From the NCBI RefSeq assembly GCF_900176515.1, contig NZ_FWXV01000012.1, positions 1-64,000 of the forward strand: a DNA stretch of 64,000 bases, written 5' to 3'. Position 1 is the stretch's first letter, and each line of letters starts with the position of its first letter. Origin of the DNA: Kibdelosporangium aridum (lineage in GTDB: Bacteria; Actinomycetota; Actinomycetes; Mycobacteriales; Pseudonocardiaceae). Below are positions 24,107-33,268 of the stretch, in pieces. The notes below the pieces were generated by a model. The model was not told where the DNA came from, did no database searches, and was given only the letters and a program-made list of their open reading frames with translations. Position numbers and translations under genes: made by a program.

Positions 24107-25065
24107 AACGCCTTGCCGCGTTGGCGGCCACGGCCGGACTGCTCGCCGGATGCGGCCTGGAGACCACGTACACGCTGCCGTTCGAAGTCGGGCCGGGCTC
24201 GATCAAGCCGGTCCCAGAACTGTCCGGTGTGGACGTCGCGGTCGGCTCGAAGGACTTCACCGAGAGCCATGTCTTCGGCTACATCGCCGAAGTCGCGTTG
24301 ACCGCGGCGGGCGCGGATGTCCGTGACATGACCAACATCCAGGGGTCCAACAGCGCCAGGCAAGCCCTGTTGACCGGCGACATCGACCTGTCGTGGGACT
24401 ACACCGGGACAGGCTGGATCTCGTATCTGGCCAACACCACCCCGATCCCGGACGAGCGCGGACAGTACGAGGCGGTCAGGGACGCCGATCTGGCCAAGAA
24501 CGGCATCGTGTGGCTGCCCTATTCGGCGGTGAACAACACGTACGCCTTCGCCGTCACCCAGGAGTTCGCCAAGGCCAACGATCTCAAGACCACCAGCGAC
24601 ATGGTCGAGTTGATCAAGAAGGACCCGGCGAAGGGGATCTTCTGCCTGGAGACCGAGTTCGTCAGCCGCCAGGACGGCTTCCCCGGCGTGGCCAAGGCGT
24701 ACGACTTCGACCCGCGCACGGTGCAGGTCAAGGTCTTCGGGACCGGCACCATCTACACCGCGACAGCCGGTGGGAACTGCAACTTCGGCGAGGTGTTCAC
24801 CACCGACGGCCGGATTCTGGCACTGAACCTGGTGGTCCTCGAGGACGACAAGAAGTTCTTCCCGCAGTACAACGCCACGATCACGCTGCGCAAGGACTTC
24901 AACGAAGCCCATCCCCAGGTCGCTCAGGTGATGGCACCGATACTGGCCAAGCTCGACAACGACACCATGCGAAAGCTCAACGCCGAAGTCGACGTCGACG
25001 GCCGTGACCCGGCCGTGGTGGCCCGGGACTGGCTGGTCCGTGAGGGCTTCGTGACGCAACGGTGA
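24103..25065 (+). CDS. Choline/glycine-betaine binding lipoprotein (OpuAC/OsmF-like)
   Basis: Lipoprotein of 320 residues with lipobox LLAGC. VAVGSKDFTESHVFGYIAEV and DIDLSWDYTGTGWISYLANT are hallmark segments of the quaternary-amine binding proteins (OpuCC, ProX, OsmF). The GTG at 24103 overlaps the permease gene by 4 bp. Captures choline, betaine or a related compound outside the cell for the preceding ABC importer. Confidence 0.92.
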   Translation: MKRLAALAATAGLLAGCGLETTYTLPFEVGPGSIKPVPELSGVDVAVGSKDFTESHVFGYIAEVALTAAGADVRDMTNIQGSNSARQALLTGDIDLSWDYTGTGWISYLANTTPIPDERGQYEAVRDADLAKNGIVWLPYSAVNNTYAFAVTQEFAKANDLKTTSDMVELIKKDPAKGIFCLETEFVSRQDGFPGVAKAYDFDPRTVQVKVFGTGTIYTATAGGNCNFGEVFTTDGRILALNLVVLEDDKKFFPQYNATITLRKDFNEAHPQVAQVMAPILAKLDNDTMRKLNAEVDVDGRDPAVVARDWLVREGFVTQR

Positions 25066-25093
25066 ACAGGCCGTCCACGGTACCGTTGGCGGA

Positions 25094-25717
25094 GTGCGGC
25101 CACTGCTCGAAGTCCATGCGCTGACCCGCCAGTTCAACGACCTGGTGGTGCTCGACGCCGTGTCGTTCGACCTCCACAGTGGACGTGCGGCGGCGTTGAC
25201 CGGGCCGAACGGTTCCGGCAAGACCACGTTGCTGCGCTGTGTGGTCGGCGCGGACATTCCGGACGACGGTGACGTCCTGCTCGACGGCGAGCGGCTGGTG
25301 GAGAGCGACCCCAAGGTGCGCGCCGCGATGGCGTGCGCGCTGGACGACGCGGACTTCTTCGCTGAGCTGTCCGTTGTCGAGCACCTGGAACTGCTGGCCA
25401 GGGCACACGGGGTGGCGGACCCTGGCGAAGTCGTCGAGGAGGTGCTGTCCGAACTGGATCTCGTTGACCAACGCGACCAACTGCCCGTCACCCTGTCCAG
25501 TGGGCAGCGCAGGCGGTTCACGCTTGGCGCGTGCCTTGTCCGTCCGCGCAGGCTGTTGGTCCTCGACGAACCGGAGCAGCGGCTGGACGTGGCAGGCCGG
25601 GCGTGGCTGGCGGAGAAGCTGCAGGACGAGAAGGCCGCGGGATGCGCGATCCTGTTGGCCTCGCACGATCCGCAGTTGGTGGACGCGGTCGCGGACGTGC
25701 GGATCGAGCTGGGCTGA
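25094..25717 (+). CDS. ABC exporter ATP-binding protein
   Basis: ATPase of 207 residues. Walker A GPNGSGKTT, signature-like LSSGQRRRFTLGACL (LSSGQ instead of LSGGQ) and Walker B LLVLDEPEQRLD are present. Partner of the following membrane gene, with which it overlaps by 1 bp. Exporter-type ABC pairs of this architecture are widespread in actinomycetes; the cargo is unknown. GTG start 28 bp after the osmoprotectant operon, so read-through is possible. Confidence 0.9.
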   Translation: MRPLLEVHALTRQFNDLVVLDAVSFDLHSGRAAALTGPNGSGKTTLLRCVVGADIPDDGDVLLDGERLVESDPKVRAAMACALDDADFFAELSVVEHLELLARAHGVADPGEVVEEVLSELDLVDQRDQLPVTLSSGQRRRFTLGACLVRPRRLLVLDEPEQRLDVAGRAWLAEKLQDEKAAGCAILLASHDPQLVDAVADVRIELG

Positions 25718-27060
25718 TGACGACGGTCCGGGCGATCCGCGCGGAACTGCGTGCGGCACGGCTGCGGTCGCGGCCCGTGCAGGCCCGGCGGGCGCGCAAC
25801 GACAAGATCTACATGGTCATGCTCGGAATCCTGATCTACGGCGGGATCCTGGTGCAGGCCGTCCGGCGGATGATCGCGGCGCCGCCGGTCGGGCCCGTTC
25901 TGACCAATCTGCCGGTCGCGCAATGGCTTTTCATCGGCTGCGCGGTGCTTGGGCTCGGGTTGCTGATCCGTGCGCTGCTGGTGTTCGGTCCGGTCGTCGC
26001 CGGTGGGCCGTTCCAGTTCTGGTTGCTGTCCACGCCGCTGAACCGCCGATCGTTGCTGAGCCGCAGGTTCTGGTGGATGGCCGTGATCGCCACGCTCATC
26101 GGCGGCCTGCTGGGCCTGGCGTCCTCGGCTCTGCTGCGGGCCGATATGGCGGGCAAACTGCTGAGCACGTCGATCGGCGCCGGGATGGCCGCGGGACTGG
26201 TGGCGGTCTGTGTTCTGCTTCAGCAGAGCGGAAGGGACGGCGGCCGTCTGTCCACTGTGCTCACCGTGACCGGTGTGCTGACGGCCGGCTCGGCGGTGTT
26301 CGCGACGCCTCCGGTCGTCGAGCTTCCTGTGGTGGTGGCCGCGGTCGTGATCCCGCCGATCTTCGCCGTGATCCGTGCCTACCAAGCGCTCGACACGCTC
26401 GATCGGGCCGCGCTGACGGGCGGCGCGGACATGCTCACCGCGACCCGGGTCGCGGTGAGCTGGTTCGACCCCGGGCTCTTCACCGGCATCGCGGCATCCC
26501 GCAAGTGGCGCAGGATCGGCCGGGTCACCAGTCGGCCGTTGCCCGGAACCCGTTACGCGGCAATGTTGTTCGCTGACATCCGCCGAGTGTTCCGCAACCG
26601 GGCGGCGTGTTACGTCTGGGCAGGGCTGTTGCTCACGCCGTACGCCGCCGACCGGCTGATCCCGGCAGCATTCGTACCCACGGTCCAGTTGGTGATGTGC
26701 ACGATCGCGGTCGCCCCATTCGCCAGCGGCCTCCGCACTATCTGCAGGTCAGCGTCACTGCGACGGAACCTCGGCGGCAGCGACGCAGGACTGCACCTGA
26801 TCCACCTCGTGGTGCCGTCCGCGATGGCCGTCGCATGGACACTTCTGACGAGCCCCGCCACAGGCTTCGCGCTCGCATCGGTGATCGTCCCCATCGGGGC
26901 TGTCGGATTCGCATATCGCCGCGCGACGCAGCCGTCTTTCGACTACTCCGGTGCCGCGGTGGACACGCCGTTCGGAATGCTCCAGCCGGACCTGCTCCGG
27001 CAACTGTTCCGGGGCCCGCTGCTGTTGCTGTTGCTTGCCGCGGTTCAGCTGTACGCCTGA
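25717..27060 (+). CDS. Membrane protein of ABC exporter pair (DUF6297-like)
   Basis: Polytopic protein of 447 residues with about ten hydrophobic helices spread over its length and no soluble domain. Immediately after the ABC ATPase gene (ATG overlaps its TGA by one base), so it is likely the permease of that exporter. It resembles the actinobacterial DUF6297 family by architecture. The 3' end overlaps the convergent MBL-hydrolase gene by 16 bp. Confidence 0.75.
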   Translation: MTTVRAIRAELRAARLRSRPVQARRARNDKIYMVMLGILIYGGILVQAVRRMIAAPPVGPVLTNLPVAQWLFIGCAVLGLGLLIRALLVFGPVVAGGPFQFWLLSTPLNRRSLLSRRFWWMAVIATLIGGLLGLASSALLRADMAGKLLSTSIGAGMAAGLVAVCVLLQQSGRDGGRLSTVLTVTGVLTAGSAVFATPPVVELPVVVAAVVIPPIFAVIRAYQALDTLDRAALTGGADMLTATRVAVSWFDPGLFTGIAASRKWRRIGRVTSRPLPGTRYAAMLFADIRRVFRNRAACYVWAGLLLTPYAADRLIPAAFVPTVQLVMCTIAVAPFASGLRTICRSASLRRNLGGSDAGLHLIHLVVPSAMAVAWTLLTSPATGFALASVIVPIGAVGFAYRRATQPSFDYSGAAVDTPFGMLQPDLLRQLFRGPLLLLLLAAVQLYA

Positions 27061-27914
27061 CTCACCCGCCCGCGAACGATCGACGGAACCGGTTGCCAGA
27101 CAGGAACATCCTCAGCATCACGGACGACTCGGCCGAACACCTGGTCGCCGAAGTGTGTCCCGAAGCCGATCGTGTCCGGCTGCTCGAGTTCGCCGAGAAG
27201 CTGAGTGCGTACCTTCAGCACGTTCGTGATGTCGGCGTCCGCCGCCGACGGCCATTCAGGGTGGCTGATCTGCGCCGGGATGTGAAAGGCATCGCCGAAC
27301 GCGATGATGCCGCGCCCCGCGGAGGTTGTGATGCGGTACGTGGTGTGGCCCGCGGTGTGCCCTGGTGTGACGATCGCGAAGACGCCCGGAGCGACCTCGT
27401 CACCGTCGCTGAAGGTCGACTTCACTGCGTCGAACGCGCTGATCACTTCGGGCGCGGGGGTGCCGATCGTGCGGACCTCGTCACCCCATTCCTGTTCCGC
27501 CACACGGTAAACCGCGGACGGGAACGTCGGCTGACTGTCCACAAAGGCCCACCCAGTGTGATCGATGTGCAGATGCGTCAACGCGAACACGTCGATGTCG
27601 TCGGCCGCGACGCCGAGATAGGCCAGCGATTCGAGCAACGCCCCGCACTTGATCGTGGCGAACGCGCTCTTGGACTGGACTGGCCCGTAACCCGCGTCGA
27701 TGAGCAGCCGATGCCCGGCCCGTTCCACGAGCAATCCACCCGCGGTCATCGCGACGAACCCGGTGCCGGTCAGCGCGTCCGGGTTGTCCTGCCAGTACTC
27801 CGCGGGCAAAGCCGGGAAGGACGCCTCCGGCCGGATCTCCAACGCACCGTCGACGACGTAGGTGACGCGCACGTCGTCGACTTCCACCGTTCGAATGGCC
27901 GACTGCGCGTTCAA
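27045..27914 (-). CDS. Metallo-beta-lactamase-fold hydrolase
   Basis: Zinc hydrolase with the complete metal motif THLHIDHTGW (HxHxDH) plus later ligands His in TPGHTAGH and Asp in AFGDAFHIP. It resembles quorum-quenching lactonase-like and general MBL proteins. The start is uncertain: a TTG at 27914 has AGGA-like bases upstream and leaves room for the divergent PadR promoter, whereas the frame is open to 28037 inside the PadR gene. The substrate is unknown, and the divergent PadR may regulate it. Confidence 0.85.
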   Translation of the reverse strand: MNAQSAIRTVEVDDVRVTYVVDGALEIRPEASFPALPAEYWQDNPDALTGTGFVAMTAGGLLVERAGHRLLIDAGYGPVQSKSAFATIKCGALLESLAYLGVAADDIDVFALTHLHIDHTGWAFVDSQPTFPSAVYRVAEQEWGDEVRTIGTPAPEVISAFDAVKSTFSDGDEVAPGVFAIVTPGHTAGHTTYRITTSAGRGIIAFGDAFHIPAQISHPEWPSAADADITNVLKVRTQLLGELEQPDTIGFGTHFGDQVFGRVVRDAEDVPVWQPVPSIVRGRVSQAYS

Positions 27915-27982
27915 CCGCCCGATCTCGTCCTTGCACTCCCCTTGCGCGGCGACTCCAGCACCTCGACCGTACCCTGCAAGGC

Positions 27983-28495
27983 ATGAATTGGGCGTTGCCG
28001 GAGTGGACCGTTTTGGCGTTGCTGCGTGAGCAGCCACGGCACGGCTTCGCCATCGCCGCGAGCACGGCCGTGGACGGGCCTGTCGGGCGGGTCTGGCAGA
28101 TCGCGCGGCCGGTGATCTACCGGGCGCTCGACCGGCTCGAGGCGGCGCAGTTGATCCGGCCGTTGACAGTCGAGTCCGGGCCTGGGCCGCAGCGGACGAT
28201 CTACGAGTTGACCCCCGCGGGCGCGGACGCTGTGGACGAGTGGCTCACCGAGCCGGTCCGGCATGTCCGCGACATGCGGTCGCATCTGCTGGTCAAGCTG
28301 GCGCTGCTGGATCTGCGGGGCATCGATCCCACGCCTTTGCTGCGGCGGCAACAGGATGTGCTCGAACCGATCGTCGCGGCTTTGGCCAAGGAGCGTCAGG
28401 AAGGGTTCGACGGGGTGCTCGCGGCGTGGCGGTACACCAATGCCAGCGCGGCTCTTGGCTTCGTCACAGACCTGCTTCCCGGGCCCGGCGCCTGA
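27983..28495 (+). CDS. PadR-family transcriptional regulator
   Basis: Winged-helix repressor of 170 residues: PEWTVLALLREQPRHGFAIA, VWQIARPVIYRALDRLEAAQ, and wing RTIYELTPAGADAVDEWLTE, followed by a helical dimerisation domain. PadR proteins respond to phenolic or drug-like ligands. Divergent from the MBL hydrolase gene, its probable target. The 3' end overlaps the convergent zinc-finger gene by 32 bp. Confidence 0.9.
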   Translation: MNWALPEWTVLALLREQPRHGFAIAASTAVDGPVGRVWQIARPVIYRALDRLEAAQLIRPLTVESGPGPQRTIYELTPAGADAVDEWLTEPVRHVRDMRSHLLVKLALLDLRGIDPTPLLRRQQDVLEPIVAALAKERQEGFDGVLAAWRYTNASAALGFVTDLLPGPGA

Positions 28496-29426
28496 TCCAG
28501 GTCTGTGGCTGGCCGGCTTCCCGCGCGATGGCCTGCCAGCTCCACCCCGCGGCCCGACGGTCGGCGAGATAGGCGGCGATGTCGGCAAACCCGAATCGGT
28601 CGGCGACCTCGTCGGCTCGTTGCCGCAAGGCGTTGCGTTTACGGGCATGCGGGCGCCTGGCCAACCCATGCCGTGCCAAGGCTGACTCCACGGCCCTGCG
28701 GGAAAAGCCGGTCTCCGCGGCGATGGCCCACACGGTTTCGTGCCGCACAAAGTGCCTGTCGGTCAAGTAGTCCGCCACGTCCGCGAAGCCGAGCTCACCG
28801 ACCACCGGCAGCCATGGCGCGTCCCATCGGCGATCGGCCCGCGCGGCGAAGCCGGCGGCCTGTGGGTCCACAATGGCCAGTTTCCGGGACAGCCAGTCCT
28901 TGTGCAGACCGGCTTCCCGGCTGATCGCGGCCAGGCTCACGCCTTGCCCGACCCGGTCACGCACCAACGCGCCGATGCTCTCGAAGCCCAAGCTCGCCGC
29001 CGCCTCGGCAGCGGTCCGTCGTAACTGCTCGGTACCTTGACGCCGTCGGCCTTCGGCGCGTGCCTCCGGCCCGATCTGCGCCAAGGTCCGCAGGGTTTTG
29101 CGCTTGCGTTGTTCCGGCTGCGGCTTCCCGCGTGCCGCCTCGGCGGCTGCCTTGGCAAGCAGGCCCGACCGGGCCATCTCGATGCCGTGCTGCACGCCCT
29201 GTCTGATCGCCGGGTCCAGCACCCGTCGCTTGCGCATCAAGGCCGCCCGACGTTTCCGCGTCGCGTCACCTTCCAGCGAGGCACCCCGTTCCAGGCCGAA
29301 CGCCTCGCGGTACGCGATGTGGTCCCACCCGTGCGACGACAGGTGCGCGGTGACCGACTTGAACCAGCGTTCACACAGGTGACACTGCACGCGGTCGCCC
29401 TCACGCTCGACGGTGCCGACAGCCAC
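28464..29426 (-). CDS. Ros/MucR-type zinc-finger protein with three HTH repeats
   Basis: Protein of 320 residues. The N-terminus has a Ros-type zinc finger C15-x2-C18-x9-H28-x3-H32, then GLERGAS as in MucR/Ros regulators. A basic middle region (about 55-135) follows. Then come three homologous modules starting at residues 146, 212 and 278, exactly 66 residues apart. Each has a GFxDIxxYLxDR-like segment followed by a helix-turn-helix (for example SLAAISREAGLHKDWLSRKL and SWQAIAREAGQPQTWIRRRA). Probably a multi-HTH DNA-binding protein. GTG at 29426 with GGGAGG upstream. A 10-bp inverted repeat lies just ahead. Confidence 0.82.
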   Translation of the reverse strand: MAVGTVEREGDRVQCHLCERWFKSVTAHLSSHGWDHIAYREAFGLERGASLEGDATRKRRAALMRKRRVLDPAIRQGVQHGIEMARSGLLAKAAAEAARGKPQPEQRKRKTLRTLAQIGPEARAEGRRRQGTEQLRRTAAEAAASLGFESIGALVRDRVGQGVSLAAISREAGLHKDWLSRKLAIVDPQAAGFAARADRRWDAPWLPVVGELGFADVADYLTDRHFVRHETVWAIAAETGFSRRAVESALARHGLARRPHARKRNALRQRADEVADRFGFADIAAYLADRRAAGWSWQAIAREAGQPQTWIRRRAREAGL

Positions 29427-29441
29427 AAACCACCTCCCGAG

Positions 29442-29468
29442 TCAGCTAGTCACACTGAGACTAGCTGA
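29442..29468. promoter_or_regulatory. Inverted repeat upstream of zinc-finger gene
   Basis: TCAGCTAGTC (29442-29451) and GACTAGCTGA (29459-29468) are perfect 10-bp arms with a 7-nt spacer, 16 bp upstream of the zinc-finger gene start. AT-rich for this genome. Likely an operator, possibly autoregulatory. Confidence 0.65.
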
Positions 29469-29543
29469 GCGGCGGCGGAAGTCAACGGATGATCAGAGAC
29501 TGACCGAATACACTCCCCGCATACCGAGGAAGCGGGGCGAACG

Positions 29544-29969
29544 TTGTTCGAAGAGCTGGTACGAGGGGTGACCGGAGCGCTGATGGGCAGCGTGGTCGGC
29601 GACGAGGTACAGGCGCACCGGGCTCTCTGGCTGTCCGACCAGAACAAGGTCGAGTTGGCCCTGCGGGTCCTGGAGGGCGAGGTGCCCGGGCTGCGCAAAT
29701 CGTGGCTCACCGGCGTGGCCACCCTGTCGCCCGGCAGCTTGGAGATGGTGAGCACGGTTGGTGGCGTGCGGTTCCTGCGCCGTAAGCCGGTGACCGCCGA
29801 GATCGTCGCGGTCGACATGACCACTCGACGCGGGACGCGGGGCATCGAAATCATCAAGATCAACCCGACGTGCGACATCGTCACGGTGAAGTCGCCGGCC
29901 GCCACGCTCGAACTGGGCGTCGCCGCGCCGGTCAACCTCGAGTGGGTGCTGTCGAGCCTGGCCAAGTAG
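29544..29969 (+). CDS. Small conserved-looking protein, function unknown
   Basis: Protein of 141 residues from a TTG at 29544, with no strong ribosome site. The sequence has a beta-rich half (GVATLSPGSLEMVSTVGGVR, then AEIVAVDMTTRRGTRGIEII) that faintly resembles DUF2550-like proteins of actinobacteria, but the hydrophobic anchor typical of them is lacking. Cytoplasmic by composition. The start could also be the GTG at 29568. Confidence 0.6.
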   Translation: MFEELVRGVTGALMGSVVGDEVQAHRALWLSDQNKVELALRVLEGEVPGLRKSWLTGVATLSPGSLEMVSTVGGVRFLRRKPVTAEIVAVDMTTRRGTRGIEIIKINPTCDIVTVKSPAATLELGVAAPVNLEWVLSSLAK

Positions 29970-30062
29970 CTGTGGCTCCGGTCACTCAACCGGGCCGGGA
30001 CCGGATCCGTGTGGTGGCTGAGCCGATCCCAGCCGGGGTCGTGAACCCGCTGGGAGGCCGCC

Positions 30063-31385
30063 ATGTTGCGGATCATCACCGCGATCGCAGCGGTCGCCAC
30101 AGTCGTCGCGTGCGCTGGGCAGCCTGCCGCCCCGACGGTCGATCTGCCGGTGTCCGGCGGAGACGGTGGTGCGATCGACAAACTGGCAGCCGACGCCGTC
30201 ACCGATGTCCAGGCGTTCTGGCAGGAAACGTTTCCCAGCACCTTCAACGGGGAGTTCACACCGGTCCGGCGGCTGGTTTCCTACGACTCAACCGGGGCGA
30301 GCCAGGAGTTCTGCGGCGCCAAGACCGCCGGTGTGCCGAACGCGTTCTACTGTCCGGCCGACGACTCGATCGCTTGGGACCGCGGCGAATTGTTGCCGAT
30401 GCTGAGCGAGTCCTTCGGCGAGGCTTCGGTAGTCGCCGTACTGGCGCACGAAATCGGCCATGCCGTGCAACTGCGGCTCGGCGACCGGCCCGGGACCCCG
30501 ACCATTGTCCGGGAGCAGCAGGCGGACTGCTATACCGGCGCGTACTTCCGGTGGACCACCGACGGCAAGTCGCGCACCTTCAAACTGGACGCCGGGCAAG
30601 GGCTCAACCCGATTCTGTCCACTTTGTTCTTCATCCGGGACGCCGTCGGCAGTGACTTCGACGCCCAAGGCGCACACGGCAGCGCCTTCGACCGGGTCAC
30701 CGCGTTCCAGTTCGGGTTCAGCGAAGGACCCGCGCGCTGCGCCCGGATCGACATCGCCGAGATCAGCCGGCGCAGCACCCAGCAGAAGTTCGGCCCGGAC
30801 GAGAGGGATGTCGGGCTGGGCAAGGGCAACATCCGCGTCGACGACGCACAGGCGCAGGAACAGCTGATCAGGACCTTGCGCGCGGCGTTCCCGCGGTCAC
30901 AGCCGACGGTGACCCGGGCAAGGGCCCGATGCGCGGACGCGCCGCTGACCTCTCCGGTGGCATATTGCCCCAGCACGAACGTGATCTCGTTGAGCATGCA
31001 GGATCTGGTCAAGATCGGCACTCCGCCGCGGCGCGGGCGCGAGGGCGGCGGAATCGGCGACTTCGCGGCCTTCGCCGAGATCGCCTCGCGCTACGTGCTG
31101 TCCGTGCAGCAGTCGGCCGGGCTCACGATCGAGGGACCGGCTGCCGCACAACGGACTGCGTGCCTGACCGGAACCTGGGCCGCCACCATCGTCAGCGGTT
31201 CGGGCGCGGCGCTTGAACTGTCGCCCGGCGACCTGGACGAGGCCGTCGCCGAGATGCTCGCGCCGAAGAGCCTCATCGCCGCCGATGTCAAGGGCGCCAG
31301 CGCATCTTCCGGTTTCGATCGCGTCGAGGCGTTCCGCGACGGCTTCCTGCGCAGCGCGGACACCTGCTTGGCGAAGTACCGCTAG
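30063..31385 (+). CDS. Neutral zinc metallopeptidase lipoprotein
   Basis: Protein of 440 residues with lipobox TVVAC (Cys17). HEIGH at 129-133 and Glu151 in REQQADC form the zinc site of the YpfJ-like putative neutral zinc metallopeptidase family. Family members are usually about 280-300 residues, so the extra C-terminal 150 residues are a second, related-looking module without an HExxH: GGIGDFAAFAEIASRYVLSV and FDRVEAFRDGFLRSADTC echo earlier segments. Exported and membrane-anchored. Overlaps the Dyp gene stop by 4 bp. Confidence 0.88.
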   Translation: MLRIITAIAAVATVVACAGQPAAPTVDLPVSGGDGGAIDKLAADAVTDVQAFWQETFPSTFNGEFTPVRRLVSYDSTGASQEFCGAKTAGVPNAFYCPADDSIAWDRGELLPMLSESFGEASVVAVLAHEIGHAVQLRLGDRPGTPTIVREQQADCYTGAYFRWTTDGKSRTFKLDAGQGLNPILSTLFFIRDAVGSDFDAQGAHGSAFDRVTAFQFGFSEGPARCARIDIAEISRRSTQQKFGPDERDVGLGKGNIRVDDAQAQEQLIRTLRAAFPRSQPTVTRARARCADAPLTSPVAYCPSTNVISLSMQDLVKIGTPPRRGREGGGIGDFAAFAEIASRYVLSVQQSAGLTIEGPAAAQRTACLTGTWAATIVSGSGAALELSPGDLDEAVAEMLAPKSLIAADVKGASASSGFDRVEAFRDGFLRSADTCLAKYR

Positions 31386-32320
31386 TCCCGTTCGAGGAAG
31401 TCGACCGTCGGGACGTAGAACAGCACGCCGGTGACCGGCGTCGAGTAGTCGAGGATCCGGTCGTAGTTGCCGGGCGGTGAGCCGACGAACATGTTCTCCA
31501 GCATGCGTTCGACCACGCTCGGCGACTTCGCGTAGCCGATGAAGTACGTGCCGAACTCGCCGTAGCCGGGACGGCCGAACGGCATGTTGTCCCGCAGGAT
31601 CTTCAGTTCGTTCCCCTCGGTGTCGGTGACCTGGGTCAGCGCCACGTGGGAGTTGTCCGGCTGGACACCTTCGGCGAGCTCCACATTGGACAGCTTGCGC
31701 CTGCCGATCGCGTGCTCCTGCGCCTCTGTGGCCAGCGCGTTCCAGCCTGCCATGTCGTGCAGGTACTTCTGGACGATGACGTAGCTGCCGCCGTTGAAGC
31801 CCTCGTCGTCATCGACCAGGGTCGCCGCGTACGCCTCGGCCCCGACCGGGTTCTCGGTCCCGTCGACAAATCCGAGCACGTCACGGCCGTCGAAGTACCG
31901 GAAGCCCTGCACCTCGTCAACGACGGTCACCGCACCAGCGAGCTCGTCCATGATCAGCGTCGCGAGCTCGAAGCACAGGTCCATCCGCTCGGCCCGGATG
32001 TGGAACATCAGGTCACCGTCCGTTGTGACGCTCTGATGCTTCTCCCCCGCGAACACCGGCAGGTCGCGCAGCTCGGCAGGCCGCGGAGCGCCGTACAGCC
32101 GGTCCCACGCCGACGCGGAGACACCCGCCACACAGGACAACGCCCCGCCCAGTGACCGCGAGCCCACGGTCCGCTCCAGCCCGGTCACATTCGCCAGCAG
32201 CTCCCTGGCCTTGTCCTCGCCGCCCACGTTGACGGTGACGATCAGAAAGACCGCCGCGTGAGTCAGGGACCCGAACACGTTCTGCACCTCGGCCTCGAGC
32301 TGCGGACGACCATCGTTCAT
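31382..32320 (-). CDS. Dyp-type heme peroxidase
   Basis: Peroxidase of 312 residues. The family-defining GFVDGTENP is at 150-158 with distal Asp153; the proximal heme ligand is His225 (NSHVALT), and Arg243 lies in ILRDNMPFG. No signal peptide, so it is cytoplasmic or loaded into an encapsulin; no encapsulin gene is present in the window. Oxidises dyes or phenolics with hydrogen peroxide. All key residues are intact. Confidence 0.94.
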   Translation of the reverse strand: MNDGRPQLEAEVQNVFGSLTHAAVFLIVTVNVGGEDKARELLANVTGLERTVGSRSLGGALSCVAGVSASAWDRLYGAPRPAELRDLPVFAGEKHQSVTTDGDLMFHIRAERMDLCFELATLIMDELAGAVTVVDEVQGFRYFDGRDVLGFVDGTENPVGAEAYAATLVDDDEGFNGGSYVIVQKYLHDMAGWNALATEAQEHAIGRRKLSNVELAEGVQPDNSHVALTQVTDTEGNELKILRDNMPFGRPGYGEFGTYFIGYAKSPSVVERMLENMFVGSPPGNYDRILDYSTPVTGVLFYVPTVDFLERD

Positions 32321-32737
32321 GCGATCAACTTAACCGTTCAGCCCCGGCTCGCATGTCTTCGGCGGCTACCGGCCGTGACGGCGATATCTCGCCACCAGTG
32401 GCCAGGTTTGTTTGTCAAGCACGTTCGGCCGTCGCTGAACAAAAACCGGCGCCCTACGTTGAAGCCGCTCGCCTCACCAACCGGGAACAACCACGAAAAA
32501 GATTGAGCGGTCGTGAGTGAAAAGTCGTCCAAGAAGGTCCGTGATCGCGCTCGGGTTCGACATCGCACAGGACGGCTACGGTGCCCAACTGGCCGGCCGG
32601 ATTGACTGGATCGACGCGAACCGTTTCACCGTGCACTGGTGCAGCAGCACGCAACACCTTGGCCTTCGGCAATTCCCGCTCGGACACCAAGAACAACCCG
32701 TATTACCCGTAGAACGCCGTTTCGAAAGGGAGGAACC
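32321..32737. other. Intergenic region between Dyp peroxidase and lectin-like gene
   Basis: 417 bp carrying the divergent promoters. Part of it is less GC-rich (32400-32510). An open frame of 74 codons at 32517-32741 has no ribosome site and no family likeness and is not called. No hairpin or riboswitch was recognised. AAGGGAGGAACC at the right end is the ribosome site of the next gene. Confidence 0.5.
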
Positions 32738-33259
32738 ATGATCGGACGACTGGCGTTTCGGTTATCCGTGATCGCCTTCGCGCTGTTGAGCGCGATCACC
32801 ATCGTCGCGGTACCGGCGTCCGCAAATTTGAATACCGATGTGGGCGTCCAAGTCGCTTATCACCGGCTGCGGAACGTCTCGCATCCGGCGCGTTGCCTGG
32901 TCGCCAGGAATGGCACGGACTGGACCGTCCGCGGCGTTTCCTGCGGGACATTCGCCGACCAGCGCTGGGCACCCGTGCTGCGCAGCGAGAATCCTGCTTG
33001 GTGGAACTACCAGAACCAAGTCGGCTCGCCTGCCCGCTGCATGATGAAGAACCCGGACTCGAACAACGTGATGGTGAACCGGTGCTCGGCGGTGGACTCC
33101 ACCGGGCAGTGGGTGCACGACTACGTGACCTCGACACAGTTCCGGCTGCGGGTGCGCGGCACCAACTCGTGCCTGCTGCTGCAAAGCAACGTCGCCGAGA
33201 CACCCGCACGGCTCACCACGTGCGGCAGCTACCGCGACCAGTACTGGTACTTCGACTGA
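32738..33259 (+). CDS. Secreted beta-trefoil (ricin-like) lectin-type protein
   Basis: Protein of 173 residues with a Sec signal peptide ending near PASA (residue 29). Three repeats each hold a Cys pair (ARCLVA/VSCGTF, ARCMMK/NRCSAV, NSCLLL/TTCGSY) and QxW-like elements (DQRW, GQWVH, DQYW), the pattern of a ricin-type beta-trefoil carbohydrate-binding fold. No catalytic domain. ATG at 32738 behind GGGAGGAA. Possibly binds cell-wall or host glycans outside the cell (inference). Confidence 0.78.
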   Translation: MIGRLAFRLSVIAFALLSAITIVAVPASANLNTDVGVQVAYHRLRNVSHPARCLVARNGTDWTVRGVSCGTFADQRWAPVLRSENPAWWNYQNQVGSPARCMMKNPDSNNVMVNRCSAVDSTGQWVHDYVTSTQFRLRVRGTNSCLLLQSNVAETPARLTTCGSYRDQYWYFD

Positions 33260-33268
33260 ACCACCGGT

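Noticed and set aside
23740..26385. Open frame of about 881 codons on the minus strand opposite the ABC genes
   Set aside because: Low-complexity Arg/Asp/Ser composition, no family match, and it spans four clear genes on the other strand.
32517..32741. Open frame of 74 codons in the gap before the lectin-like gene
   Set aside because: No ribosome site, no family, and it overlaps the next gene's ribosome site.
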